Part shown: piece by piece, positions 33,206-43,450 of the stretch
How positions within the stretch are numbered: position 1 is the stretch's first letter
How the letters are laid out: the number at the start of each line of letters is the position of its first letter
Assembly (NCBI RefSeq): GCF_028372415.1
Contig: NC_092874.1
Span: 58,317,865-58,381,864 of the forward strand
Reading direction: 5' to 3'
DNA: 64,000 nucleotides
Origin: Notamacropus eugenii
Taxonomy: Eukaryota; Chordata; Mammalia; Diprotodontia; Macropodidae
Program-made: the position numbers and the translations under genes
Notes under the pieces: model-generated
Databases searched by the model: none
The model's input: only the letters and a program-made list of their open reading frames with translations
What the model was told of the DNA's origin: nothing

Positions 33206-34004
33206 TTTTTTTTTTTTTGGATGCTCCTTGTCTTTGGATCATCATTATGACTTGGGGTGATATGGTGCAGTGTGGAATCATCTCCTAGGAAGGTTGGAGA
33301 CTCCTTTATGATAAAGACAGTTGGGTAGATCAGATACAGTGCCCTCATCTGATACAATGTTCTGCATCAGTAGTGTTCTGCTTCTCCTCCCCTGGGGAAA
33401 TCTTTATTTTCCATTGACAATGATTTTCTCAGAAGATTAACATCCTAATGGCTCCCTTCTCTCCTATGGATCTGGATGTATTATTTTGTGTTCCCTTGGA
33501 TGTAGGAAAAGAAAATATCCTTCACGAAAGTGATTGAAGTGTTGATACCGTTGATAACTGGCAGGATGTAGCAGTGGATCCTGCTTGCCTTGAGAACAGG
33601 ATCATTTCTCTCCCTGATGCAGTTTATCAGCTTGCAGGGCTAGTGACTGATGGGTAGTTGCTGCTTAATCACCAAAAGCAATCAGTGAGCCTCGGACAAC
33701 TGAGCAAGAAACCTGAAGAGGAGACTGAATTTATCTACATATAGGAGGGATCCTTCCAGGATACACCAGATGAAAAACTGCATATACATCTAAATTTAAC
33801 AAATTAACAAGGGACCAGTGCCTTTATTTGTTATCCGTAGACCATGAGTTCTTAATCTGACATCTGTGAATTTCAGCACCTTATACATTGTGCTCTATTG
33901 TCTCTTCAATATAGTCAGAATTAGGGTTAAATTGTAGAGCTCTTCTGTGGAATTGCATTATATTATGTGAATTTCAAAAAATGTGAATGTTATGAGGTGT
34001 GTCT
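33206..34004. other. Unassigned stretch
   Basis: After a T-run (about 33206-33220) I recognise no repeat and no convincing exon. The minus frame at 33118-33357 looks like chance. Confidence 0.4.
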
Positions 34005-34016
34005 AGTTAATATAAA

Positions 34017-34251
34017 GGGGCAGCTAGGTGGTACAGTAGAGTCAGAAAGAATTATCTCCCTGAGTTTAGATCTGGTCTCAGACACTTACTATGCGATGCT
34101 GAACTAGCCTCTTAATCCTGTGTGCCTCAATTTCCTCATCTGTAAAATAAGCTGGAGAAAGAATGGCAAACCACTCCAGTATCTTTGCCAAGAGAACCTC
34201 AAATGGGTCACAAAGAGTCAGACACAACTGAAACAACTGAACAACAACAAA
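34017..34251 (+). repeat. Mar-1-type tRNA-derived SINE with target duplication
   Basis: It starts ggggcagctaggtggtacag and passes ccactccagtatctttgcca and gtcagacacaactgaaacaa. It ends in a (CAA)n tail. Perfect 12-bp flanks AGTTAATATAAA lie at 34005-34016 and 34252-34263. The middle of the tRNA part has small gaps compared with the other copies. Confidence 0.92.
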
Positions 34252-35388
34252 AGTTAATATAAAACATTAATCATATTTGAATTCTTAAAGGGATTGAATC
34301 ATAAGAAATTTTGTGCTAAACAAGACAACCAGCCCTTCAAATGAGTTGAGAGCTATTGAGAAAACTGCTGACCTGATTTGTCCTCAATTTCTTGGATGCC
34401 TATAGGGTGAAGTTGGAAATGTAGTAGTTATAACTGCTCTCAGGTTTTAATTGTACTTTTAAAATTATTCTTAAAGTTTATTGAAAACCCTAAGTTTCAG
34501 CCAAGATGGTGGAGTAGAAAGATACACATATGCTAGCTCCTAACCCACAACCCATAAAATACCTGTAAAGAAGAACTCCCAACAAATTCTGGAGCAGCAG
34601 AAGCCACAGAACAATGGACTGGCAGAGATTTCTGTTTCAGAGAGACCTGAAAAACTGACATGAATGGTCCGTCGCGCACCGGACCCGGAGCAGAGCCCAG
34701 CCCTGCCTTGGCTACGCGGCACTGAGAGGAACAGATCCGAGCAGTCTTCAGGGACAGAATCTCCAGCTGCAGCTCAGGTCCCTCCACCCACAGGCACCAA
34801 AGGTGAGTGAGAGGGTCTTTTCAGCTTAAGAGGGAGGGGGGTGTCTCCATAACTCAGGCCCCCTCGGGAGGCACCAGCAGAGGCAGCAGTGGAGGCAGCA
34901 GCAGACAAGGGCTCCCAAAGCAGGCAGGAGCTCAGATCCATTGTTGAAGGTCTCCACGTAAACCCCCTGAGGGAACTGAGCCCCGTGTAGTGGCCCTGCC
35001 CCCACCTGGGCACCTGAACTTAATCTCACACTGAATAGCAGCCCCATCCCGCCAAAGCCCTAAGGCTGGGAAGCAGCATTTGAATCTCAGACCCCAAGCG
35101 CTGGCTGGGCAGATCTGGAGGTGAGATGGGTGTGGAGAGGACACTCAAAAGTCAAGCAACTGACTGGGAAAATGTCCAGAAAAGGGGGAAAAAAAAAAGA
35201 TCATAGAAGGTTATTTTCTTGGTGAACAGATATCTCTTCCCATCCTTTCAGATGAGGAAGAACAATGCTTACCATCAGGGAAAGACATAGAAATCAAGGC
35301 TTCTGTATCCCAAACATCCAAAATAAATATTCAGTGGGCTCAGGACATGGAAGAGCTGAAAAAGGATTTTGAAAATCAAGTTAGAGAG

Positions 35389-35989
35389 TGTTGGGATTGG
35401 AAGCTCAATTCCGTGTGGACAGTCTCGGGCGGGTAAAGGTGGGAGCTTCTAAATCTTAGAGCTCTCACGAGACCCTCCCAGGAAACGGCAGGGAATAGAG
35501 GTGAACCGAGCTATCTCGAGTAATTCCGCCTCTTCCCGTGAGAAACGTGATGGGAGAGAGATCTCCCCGCCCTAGAGACTGTCCCGGATCTGGGCACACC
35601 TAGTTACCTAACAGCACGGTATTCAGATGCAAACTGTGCGGCTGAAGGTTAAGTAGGATTGAGGAAGCCTGAAAGCTCTCTTAGCACGTGAGGAGCCAAG
35701 AGGACAGTAGGCTCCGCTTCTCTTCTTTCCTCTCTCCCCTCCCCCTCTCTCCCCGCTTGTACTTCGACTTCCAATCCCTTAAGATCTTAGCCTCCTTAGG
35801 AAATCTCCCCCTCTTCCTCCTAAGGAAGACCGTCCTGCACTTGTAACCGAAACCCTGAAATAAAGCTCAACCCTTGTTCGACTCTGGAACGTCCTTTCTC
35901 TCATATGAGTATCCGGTTTTGTCCAACCGAAGACCTCGGAGGTGAGGTAAGAAGACTCGGGTAGCCCACACAGGCCTCTAGGCCTGGCA
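35389..35989 (+). mobile_element. Solo LTR, same family as 11311-11917
   Basis: A 601-bp unit beginning TGTTGGGA and ending CTGGCA is flanked by a perfect 6-bp duplication AGAGAG (35383-35388 and 35990-35995). A polyadenylation signal aataaag lies near 35858, in the same relative place as in the other copy. The two LTRs look roughly nine-tenths identical by eye. This one inserted into the HAL1 and so is younger than it. No internal retroviral sequence is present. Confidence 0.92.
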
Positions 35990-36880
35990 AGAGAGGTGGA
36001 GGAAAAACTGGGAAGAGAAATGAGAGAGATGCAAGAAAATCATGAAAAGCAGGTCCACACCTTGCTAAAGGAGACCCAAAAAAATGCTGAAGAAAAATAA
36101 CACCTTGAAAAATAGGCTAACTCAATGGGCAAAAGAGGTTCAAAAAGCCAATGAGGAGAAGAATACTTTAAAAAGCAGAATTAGCCAAATGGAAAAGGAG
36201 GTTCAAAAGCTCACTGAAGAAAATAGTTCTTTCAAAATTAGAATGGAACAGATGGAGACTAATGACTTTATGAGAAACCAAGAAATCACAAAACAAAAGC
36301 AAAAGAATGAAAAAATGGAAGATAATGTGAAATATCTCATTGGAAAAACAACTGACCTGGAAAATAGATCCAGGAGAGACAATTTAAAAATTATGGGACT
36401 ATCTGAAAGCCATGATCAAAAAAAGAGCCTAGCCATCATCTTTCATGAAATTATCAAGGAAAACTGCCCTGAGATTCTAGAACCAGAGGGCAAAATAAGT
36501 ATTCAAGGAATCCACCAATCACTGCCTAAAAGAGATCCAAAAAGAGAAACTCCTAGGAACATTGTGGCCAAATTCCAGAGTTCCCTGGTCAAGGAGAAAA
36601 TATTTCAAGCAGCTAGAAAGAAACAATTCAAGTATTGTGGAAATACAATCAGGATAACCCAAGATCTAGCAGCTTCTACATTAAGGGATTGAAGGGCATG
36701 GAATATGATATTCCAGAAGTCAAAGGAACTAGGACTAAAACCAAGAATCACCTACCCAGCAAAACTGAGTATAATACTTCAGGGGAAAAAATGGTCTTTC
36801 AATGAAATAGAGAATTTTCAAGCATTCTTGAAGAAAAGACCAGAGCTGAAAAGAAAATTTGACTTTCAAACACAAGAATG
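35989..36880 (+). pseudogene. ORF1 of the HAL1, part downstream of the LTR
   Basis: The 202-codon open frame at 36084-36692 gives three coiled-coil heptad-like segments (ending QMEKEVQKLTEENSSFKIRM). An RRM-like region with RRDNLKIMGLSESHDQKK follows, then a C-terminal domain with VAKFQSSLVKEKIFQAARKK and GNTIRITQDLAASTLRD. Sequence after the stop at 36690 still encodes the rest of the C-terminal domain (PRITYPAKLS) to about 36880. ORF1p forms trimers that coat the element RNA. The upstream part of the ORF (about 35240-35388) lies on the other side of the LTR, so the gene is broken. Confidence 0.8.
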
Positions 36881-37016
36881 AAGAGAAGCATGAAAAGGTG
36901 AACAGCAAAGAGAAGTCATAAGGGACTTACTAAAGTTGAACTGTTTACATTCCTACATGGAAAGACAATATTTGTAACTCTTGAAACTTTTCAGTAACTG
37001 GGTAGTGGGTGGGATC

Positions 37017-37044
37017 ACACACACACACACACACACACACACGC

Positions 37045-37106
<62 letters not shown>
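37017..37106. repeat. (AC)n(AG)n microsatellite
   Basis: About 24 bp of AC units followed by about 60 bp of AG units, inside the HAL1 3' region. Confidence 0.95.
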
Positions 37107-37110
<4 letters not shown>

Positions 37111-38049
37111 CAGGGTGAATTGAATAGGATGGGATCATATCTTACAAAAATGAAATTAAGGGATGAGAGAGAAATATATTGGGAGGAGAAAGGGAGAAAT
37201 GGAATGGGGCAAATTATCTCTCATAAAAGAGGTAAGCAAAAGACTTTTTAGTGGAGGGAAAAAGAGGGGAGGTGAGAGAAAAACATGAAATTTATTCTCA
37301 TCACATTCAACTAAAGGAAGGAATAAAATGCACACTCATTTTGGTATGAAAACTTATCTTACAATACAGGAAAGTGGGGGAGAAGGGGATAAGCAGGGTG
37401 GGGGGGATGATGGAAGGGAGGGCAATGGGAGGAGGGAGCAATTTGAAGTCAATACTCTTGGGGAGGGACAGGATCAAAAGAGAGAATAGAAGCAATGGAG
37501 GGCAGGATAAGATGGTGGGAAATATAGTTAGTCTTACAGAACACAACTATCATGGAAGTCATTTGCAAAACTACACAGATATGGCCTATATTGAATTGCT
37601 TGCCTTCCAAAGGGAATGGGTGGGGAGGGAGGGATGAAGAGAAGCTGGAACTCAAAGTTTTAGGAACAACTGTCGAGTACTGTTCTTGCTACTAGGAAAT
37701 AAGTAATACAGGTAAAGGGGTATAGAAAGTTATCTGGCCCTACAGGACAAAAGAGAAGATGGGGACAAGGGAAGGGAGGGATGATAGAAGAGAGGGCAGA
37801 TTGGTGATAGGGGCAATGAGAATGCTTGGTGTTTTGGGGTGGGGGAAGGGGACAAATGGGGAGAAAATTTGGAACCCAAAATTTTGTGAAAATGAATGTT
37901 AAAAGTTAAATAAAAATTTTTTAAAAAAAGAAAACCCTAAGTTTCTAAATAATCATTTTATAAAATTCACTTATAATAGATGTAGCATGTGCTCAGAGAT
38001 AAAAAAGAAATGCTATTTATGTGGGGCTGGAGTTCAGATGGAAGACAAG

Positions 38050-38290
38050 AACTGGATATGTAGATCTGGGCATCATCTGGGTAACGATGGTGATTTAATA
38101 CAGGGAGGTTGATGAAGTCACTATTACAGAGAAGAGAGCTCAGATCAGAACTTTGGCCTCTATTGGTAGGAGGCCCAGAACAGATTCTGATTGAGCCAAG
38201 GGACAATCAGGCAGGTAGGTGAAAAACCAACTGCATCATGAAAAGCCAGAGAGAAGAAGAGGGGTCAACAGTGTCTAATGCTGTGGGTTG
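38050..38290 (-). repeat. L2 fragment, antisense
   Basis: The + strand reads atgtagatctgggcatcatc, agggaggttgatgaagtcac and ggggtcaacagtgtctaatg. This is the reverse complement of the L2 reverse transcriptase region. Confidence 0.6.
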
Positions 38291-38945
38291 AAGTCCAGAG
38301 TTCTACATGTATTCTGTGGTTCTCATTGGGAGCTGGGCCAAGGTCTGCTTGAACTGGCTTCACTGGGCAGTTACAGTCTCCACCACTTCCAGCTTAGCTT
38401 CCGTTCTTGGTTAGGGGTTAACTTGGTTAACTTCCTGGTACAGAGCTAGGTGAAAGACCTTACCCTAACTTATGGTAAATATCTAATATATTTTCCAAAT
38501 CTTTATCTTTGCAAATTAGGCCATAAGTAGGCAGCAGTAATTTGTGCAATAATCACTAAATAGCTTTAAAATTCAAGGTTGCTCATTATTTTAAACTTCC
38601 TGTTGATACATGCACATGGGGAAACTTTAGACAGGCAAACCTTAGAGATCAGTTCTTAGCTGCTTCTGCCATTTGCTTATTCAGTTGTTTTTTTGGGCTT
38701 GTCTTATGCTAGCAAGTTACTCAAAGCCTCAAATCCTTTACAAGGCAAAGGGTGATCTACACACATATAAAAGGAACTTACCCTTTACTTGGTAGAAATT
38801 CACTATGAATGGGACACATCCTTATATCTCATTATTTTGTTATTTGTTTCTTATGTTTGGAAAATTTGATGAAATCTGCAAGGGGTATACTTGTTACAAG
38901 AGAATGGGGGAGAGAGCTAGGCTGCCATTTTCCTCAGAATAGGAC
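38291..38945. other. Mostly unassigned; contains an unclassified repeat block
   Basis: The block at about 38795-38880 (gtagaaattcactatgaatg, acatccttatatctcattat) resembles 56003-56095 in MRC1 intron 1. It probably belongs to an interspersed family I cannot name. The rest is unassigned. Confidence 0.45.
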
Positions 38946-38949
38946 GCAA

Positions 38950-39215
38950 ACCCTCCATAAATATTAAGGTCCCTCTGTGTGTCAGACATTGTGTTAAATA
39001 TTAGGGATACAAAAGAGGCAAAAGACTGTCCCTTCCCTCAAAGTGCTTACAATCTAATGGCAGAGGCAATATTGAAACAAATATGTACAGACTGGATAAA
39101 TAGGAAACAACTAATGGAAGGAAGGTACTGAAATTACGAGGGTTTGGGGAAGGCTTTCTGTAGATCGGGGGATTTTGTTTGGATGCTTTATAAATGCTTC
39201 TTGGATTAGATTGTT
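38950..39215 (-). repeat. L2 3' region, antisense
   Basis: The + strand reads ctctgtgtgtcagacattgt, agggatacaaaagaggcaaa, cttacaatctaatggcagag and ggggaaggctttctgtagat. Confidence 0.65.
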
Positions 39216-39419
39216 GAATTGTTAGGTCAACAGTTTCATTTTAGTATAGAAAAGATAGTGTCTATATTGTTACTTTTAATGATTTAGATGCATTTATTAT
39301 TTGAAAATCCATTCTGCCATTTAATATAAAAAAAAAGAAATAGAGGGAGATGCAGCTTGATTCATTCAAAAATTCTTTGTTTCTTCAAGCCATTTAGATG
39401 TGTAGTGTAGAGAACTACT

Positions 39420-39590
39420 GTTGGAATGGATCATGTAAACCAATCCTTTAATTTTACAGAAAAGGAAACTGAGGCCTATAGAGGTCAAATAATTCATCTA
39501 AGCTCACACAGTTAAGTGACAGAGATGATTCCTAAAGCCAGGTCTCCTGACAAACCAGTCCATCTATTTTCCCACTATATAACATTGTCC
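39420..39590 (-). repeat. MIR, antisense
   Basis: The + strand reads ttttacagaaaaggaaactg, then ctcacacagttaagtgacag. Confidence 0.65.
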
Positions 39591-40461
39591 TTTTCCCAGA
39601 CATTTTTTTCAACATCACTTTTTTAAAAGAGAATAATTTCTCTAAAATGCCTAAAAATCTTAAAATGCCTAATTAAAGCTTGATAAATGTGAAGTCAGTG
39701 AAACAGTCGTCTCTATAGGAAGGAACATTTTTGTTCTGCCCTAATTCATCCCAGACTTTTTCTTCATTCAAGCATTGATTCTCAAAGAAAGAAACACATA
39801 TGTTCTGGCCTGCCTTTTAAGCCATCTCTTAAGTTTACAAGACTTAATTTTGTAACATTCAAAAAACCAAATGCCCAGCAAATCAGTTTATCGAAGTAGC
39901 TTTCATATTTGGGAAGCAGGAAAGTTTCATAACATTACTGCAAAGATAATGACACATGCACCAAAGCTAAAATATTCATCACTGAAAATGGACATGTCAC
40001 AAAATTTGATCAGCTTTTTCTTATTGACTATATTTCTAACCTTTGTAGTGTTAGCCAATTTTCATTATCTGCTTTGAAAAAACCCGTTGGATAATTCTTT
40101 TTTTACTTTTATTTTTAAAGATGATACAACAAAGTTTTGGGATTCTTATTGTGTTTGATGAAATAATTTTTTTTAAACAAAAAAATTCCTGGCTTCCCAT
40201 CAGTAGGAGCAGGATGAAATGAATACACTTTTCATTATCAGAAAGTTTTTTTCCTTCCCCCACAACAGAGAGTACCCACTTATTTTAAATGTGAAAGAAA
40301 TTTCTAAGGTCCTACCTGAATCACCTTTTTTCATCTTTGGTTTGTCACCTCAGCCTGTTTCCCTGTACTTAATTAATCTTCCTCTTCTTCCTTTTGCCTC
40401 TTCTCAAGCCCTATCTTATTTAGACACTTTAGCTACACAAGAATGGGGGTTTTGATACCAT
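39591..40461. other. Unassigned stretch upstream of MRC1
   Basis: I recognise no repeat and no exon. It is AT-rich. Confidence 0.4.
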
Positions 40462-41035
40462 GATACCTCTGTCTGCCATCTATTTCTCTTTATTTTTTCC
40501 CTTTCTTCATTTTACTGTCTTCCCTTCCTTCTCTCTTTCTTTTTTGTTGTTAATCTATCTCTCTTACATTCTTTCCTCCTCACTTTTCCATCACTCTTCT
40601 CTTTCTCAAAACTATCCTGTTAGCTTCTCCTTCTTTGTCTCTGTCTGTCTCTGTCATTTTCTATCTCTCTGTCTCTCTCCTTATTTTTCCTTTCTTCATG
40701 CTGGTTACATCTTTTCCCTTCTCCTGTCCTCTCCTCTCCTCCTTCCCATCTCTTCTCCCTCATCCCTTCTTATTCAGGTCTTTCCCTGTCTCTCCTTTCC
40801 TTCTTCCTTCTTTCTCATTTCTATCTACCCTTTCTCTCTCTGTTTCTATCTCATCATCTCTCCTCTTATCTCTTCCACCTTCCTCTTATTCTCTTTTCTC
40901 TCTATAACTTTTTCTCAAACCTTCACACCCTGCTCTCACCTCTCTCTTTATCTCTCCCTTTATCTCTTCCCCTGAGCCTTCTTAAACCTCCTCCTGCATC
41001 TGTGTTTCTCTCAGTTTCTCCCTTCTCTTCCTTTG
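40462..41035 (+). repeat. Long polypyrimidine (C/T-rich) tract
   Basis: About 570 bp of the + strand is overwhelmingly C and T (for example ctctcctctcctccttccca near 40729 and ttatctctccctttatctct near 40947). It is not a simple tandem repeat. It ends about 280 bp before the MRC1 start codon. A 171-codon frame across it is low-complexity Ser/Phe/Leu and not a gene. Confidence 0.85.
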
Positions 41036-41059
41036 TATCTTACAAAGTTAGCTTACAAA

Positions 41060-41314
41060 GCAAAGTTGTAACTGAATTCCTGTTTTTCCTAACACCCTCA
41101 TGTGACAGGATATCTCCTTATTGGAGGTTTCCCCTCAATTCACTAGCTCTTTAAAAGTCAGAGCTAACCCTGCAGTTTTTTCTCTGACAGGCTGTTCTGA
41201 GAAGGGAAGGAGGTGGGGGAAGCATCTGTCACCATCCATCCCATCAAGGTGACTTTTTGTATCTCTTTCTTTCTTTTCCCCATTTTGTCAGAAGAAAAGA
41301 ATGTACTATTGACC
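41060..41314 (+). promoter_or_regulatory. MRC1: Probable MRC1 proximal promoter and 5' UTR
   Basis: This is the unique sequence just before the MRC1 start codon. It has no CpG island. A TTTAAAAG element lies at 41151-41158. A purine-rich gaagggaaggaggtggggga follows near 41202. The transcription start cannot be placed from sequence. Mammalian MRC1 promoters are known to use PU.1-type sites. The GGAA cores here fit that, but such cores are common. Confidence 0.5.
41301..41312 (+). CDS. Minimal upstream ORF in the MRC1 leader
   Basis: ATGTACTATTGA encodes Met-Tyr-Tyr-stop and ends two bases before the MRC1 start codon. If transcription starts upstream of it, it could lower or tune initiation at the main ATG through re-initiation or leaky scanning. 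No coding role is implied. The weak context (agaATGt) suggests easy bypass. Confidence 0.35.
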   Translation: MYY

Positions 41315-41375
41315 ATGAAGATCTCACTGTTCTTGGTCTTCCTCTCTCTCACTTATGGTGCTTCTCAGCTGCTAG
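41315..41375 (+). CDS. MRC1: MRC1 exon 1 (signal peptide)
   Basis: ATG at 41315, with A at -3, opens MKISLFLVFLSLTYGASQLL, a typical signal peptide with one basic residue, a hydrophobic core and small residues near the end. The exon ends CTAG at 41375 before a strong donor, gtaagt. The final G pairs with AC of exon 2 to give Asp, so the joined text reads [13 protein letters not shown]. This matches the VLLL-DTRQFLIY junction I recall for human MRC1. MRC1 (CD206) is a type I membrane endocytic receptor of macrophages and liver endothelium that binds mannose-type and sulphated glycans. An in-frame alternative start is not visible. Confidence is high because splice phase, signal peptide and neighbour gene all agree. 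Confidence 0.95.
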
Positions 41376-41544
41376 GTAAGTCTTAAATGAGGGGAAGGGG
41401 GTCATCTGAGTGAGTGTGTCACAAGGACATCTGTTCTTAGGACATCTTTGAGGGATGAGCTCCCAGACTTCTACAATGTCACAGCCACAGAGGGCTCATT
41501 GCTGACTGGCAACCAGGTGGAGTGAGAAGACACCCATTGTTAGA

Positions 41545-41695
41545 GAAGGGCTAGATCCAGTCTTGACTCTGACGCTGACTAGGGTGGGGTCCTGAGGCAA
41601 ATCATGTAACCTTTTGGAACTCAGTTTCCTCATCTATAAAATGTGATGGTTGAGCTAGATGAATTCTAAGATCTCTTACATTTCTAAGACCAGAC
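41545..41695 (+). repeat. MIR, sense
   Basis: The segment reads tcctgaggcaaatcatgtaa, ctcagtttcctcatctataa and gttgagctagatgaattcta. Confidence 0.65.
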
Positions 41696-41799
41696 ATTCA
41701 TACTGTTTTATAACATTGTTTTAAGGAAAATGGTTTATAAACTTTATAGGACTATGTAAATGAAGGTTACTAGTATTTAGTTTTATATTATTTAGTTGT

Positions 41800-41995
41800 A
41801 AGATTTCAAAATAAGGAAGATAGGAATAAATGAAACTGATACACAGAGAAGTGAATTAGCTCTCCGAAGGTCACAAGAGCATTGAGTAGAAGAGTCAAGA
41901 TTCTATCCCACCTCCTTTGTCTTTCTCATTTTATACTTGGAGGAACTGAGACCCAGAGAGACTGTGACTTATCCAAGATCACAAAGCTCACACAT
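41800..41995 (-). repeat. MIR pieces, antisense
   Basis: Two successive antisense bits (agagaagtgaattagctctc; aactgagacccagagagact) suggest two overlapping old copies. A G-rich run aaggggggagggggaggggaaa follows at about 42044-42065. Confidence 0.5.
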
Positions 41996-42249
41996 CTCCC
42001 TCTTTCCCACCATCTGACTGCCTCTTTTGACTCAAACTAGGAGAAGGGGGGAGGGGGAGGGGAAAACAGAACTCCAAAGGTTTCAAAGAGATTTCTTGTC
42101 CTGGTGGAGCTGAGAACTGAACTGGGAGAGAGAAGGATCAGTGGTGAAAGGAAAAAGCAGAGCCTGTGTTCTGCCTCACATGGGTGGTACCTCTAAAGGG
42201 AAGCCTCCCAAAGCAGTCTGGCAGCTGAAGGGCATGAAAGAATCAGTGA

Positions 42250-42322
42250 TCATGGGCTAAGAGGAACAGCCAGGTGATGGGAAGGATTGGGCACTGGGGC
42301 TGGAGTCAGGAAGAGCTGATGG
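42250..42322 (+). repeat. tRNA-type SINE head scrap
   Basis: The segment reads cagccaggtgatgggaagga, then gggctggagtcaggaagagc. Confidence 0.5.
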
Positions 42323-42414
42323 GAAAAGTAGGATTTCTGGACCAAAATTAAAAAAAAGTAGAGGGAGGAAAGGAGCCAGAGCCATCAGGGATGTAGTCCA
42401 ATTCCTTTGTTTTA

Positions 42415-42740
42415 TATAAAGTAATAATGACCATGATGAGGGAAGACATTTCTAGAACACCTTCACATTTTATGTAGCACATTATACCAAATCTCTTTGG
42501 TGCCTCACCACAAACCAGGGAGGGAGGCATTATCATCCTCACTTTAGTAGAGAGGTTCAACAACTTATTGAACCTGGCCACACAGCCTGTTAGTGTTAGT
42601 GTAGGATCTGAACCCTGATCTTCCTGACTCCTATAGGGTTCAGTACCTTACCCACTGATGAGGAAACAGACCTAGAGAGAGAAATCTACTTTCTCAAAGC
42701 CACATTGAAAGTGACAGGAAAGGATTCCAAACCACATCCT
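42415..42740 (-). repeat. Ther-1-type CORE-SINE(s), antisense
   Basis: The + strand reads aacaccttcacattttatgt, gaggcattatcatcctcact, cacacagcctgttagtgtta and atgaggaaacagacctagag. It is possibly two copies joined. Confidence 0.65.
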
Positions 42741-42744
42741 CAGT

Positions 42745-43450
42745 CATTCAATAATCCAATCAGTTAACAAGCTTTGATCAAGCATTTACTGTATGCCAGG
42801 CTGGGGCAGCTTAGTGACACTGTGGTTAGAGTGATGGATCTGGATTCAGGAAGACTCAACTTTCTGAATTCAAATCTGGATTTGGACACTTACTAGCTGT
42901 GTGACTCTGGGCAAGCATATATAAAAAAGGCTAAAAAACCCCAAAAAACAAACCCCAAGGACTCCAAACCAGTCCTTGTCCTCAAGGAACTTAAAATCCA
43001 AAGTGGGAAATAAAGTAAATGACTAAGTACATACAAGATATATACAGTGTATATTGGATATGAATTGAAAGGTTCCAGGGGGGTGGTGAAAGGTCTCTTA
43101 GAAAGTGGGTTTTGAGCTGTGCTGAGGGGTTGGAGCACACCATGGGCTCCAACTGTAGGCATGAGATGCAGTCAGTGAAAAAGAAAAAGGAGAAGGAGTG
43201 TAGTAGGTGAGGAGGAACAAGGGCCAGTGTTGCTGGATTGTGGAGTTTGGAGAAAGGACTAAGCTGGAAGAGGACAGGAAAGGGTAGGTAAAGGACTTTC
43301 AGAACCAAACTGGATTTCCAGCTTTGATCCTGCAGGTAATAGGGAGCCAGTAGGGCTTTTTAAGGGGAGGAGAAGGGAGAGAGATGGTTTGACCTGCCCT
43401 GGAGGATCATCATTTTGGCAGCTGAGTGAAGGATGGACTGAATGGACATA
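42745..43450 (-). repeat. L2 3' region, antisense, with a SINE inserted
   Basis: The + strand reads caagcatttactgtatgccagg, stops at about 42802, and resumes near 42960 with ccagtccttgtcctcaagga. It continues via gggccagtgttgctggattg, ttgatcctgcaggtaatagg and aaggatggactgaatggaca. Confidence 0.75.
42803..42945 (+). repeat. tRNA-type SINE inside L2
   Basis: Head tggggcagcttagtgacact, body tagctgtgtgactctgggca, ending in an A-rich tail of aaaaaccccaaaaaacaaac type. Confidence 0.75.

Larger units (their letters stand above)
34499..37929 (+). mobile_element. HAL1-like (ORF2-less L1), full-length structure, split by a solo LTR
   Basis: The element starts agccaagatggtggagtaga and has a GC-rich 5' region to about 35150. 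It carries an ORF1 region split by an LTR at 35389-35989, then about 1 kb of purine-rich non-coding 3' sequence. It ends gttaaataaaaatttttt plus an A-run. Perfect 16-bp target duplications GAAAACCCTAAGTTTC flank it at 34483-34498 and 37930-37945. No ORF2 sequence occurs between ORF1 and the tail, so this is a HAL1-type rather than a deleted L1. Without the LTR and its extra 6-bp duplication it is about 2.8 kb, close to the antisense copy at 1985-4575. Confidence 0.9.

Noticed and set aside
11311-35989. The two same-strand LTRs as the ends of one provirus
   Set aside because: Each LTR has its own different 6-bp duplication, the 23 kb between them hold host exon and unrelated repeats, and no retroviral interior is present.
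36084-36692. 202-codon frame as a possible host coiled-coil gene
   Set aside because: It matches L1 ORF1p in domain order and motifs and lies inside a mobile element with target duplications.
40460-40975. 171-codon frame upstream of MRC1
   Set aside because: Low-complexity product of the pyrimidine tract, with no family resemblance and no splice context.
41060-41314. CpG island at the MRC1 start
   Set aside because: CpG is rare in this stretch. The promoter looks like a tissue-restricted, non-CpG type.
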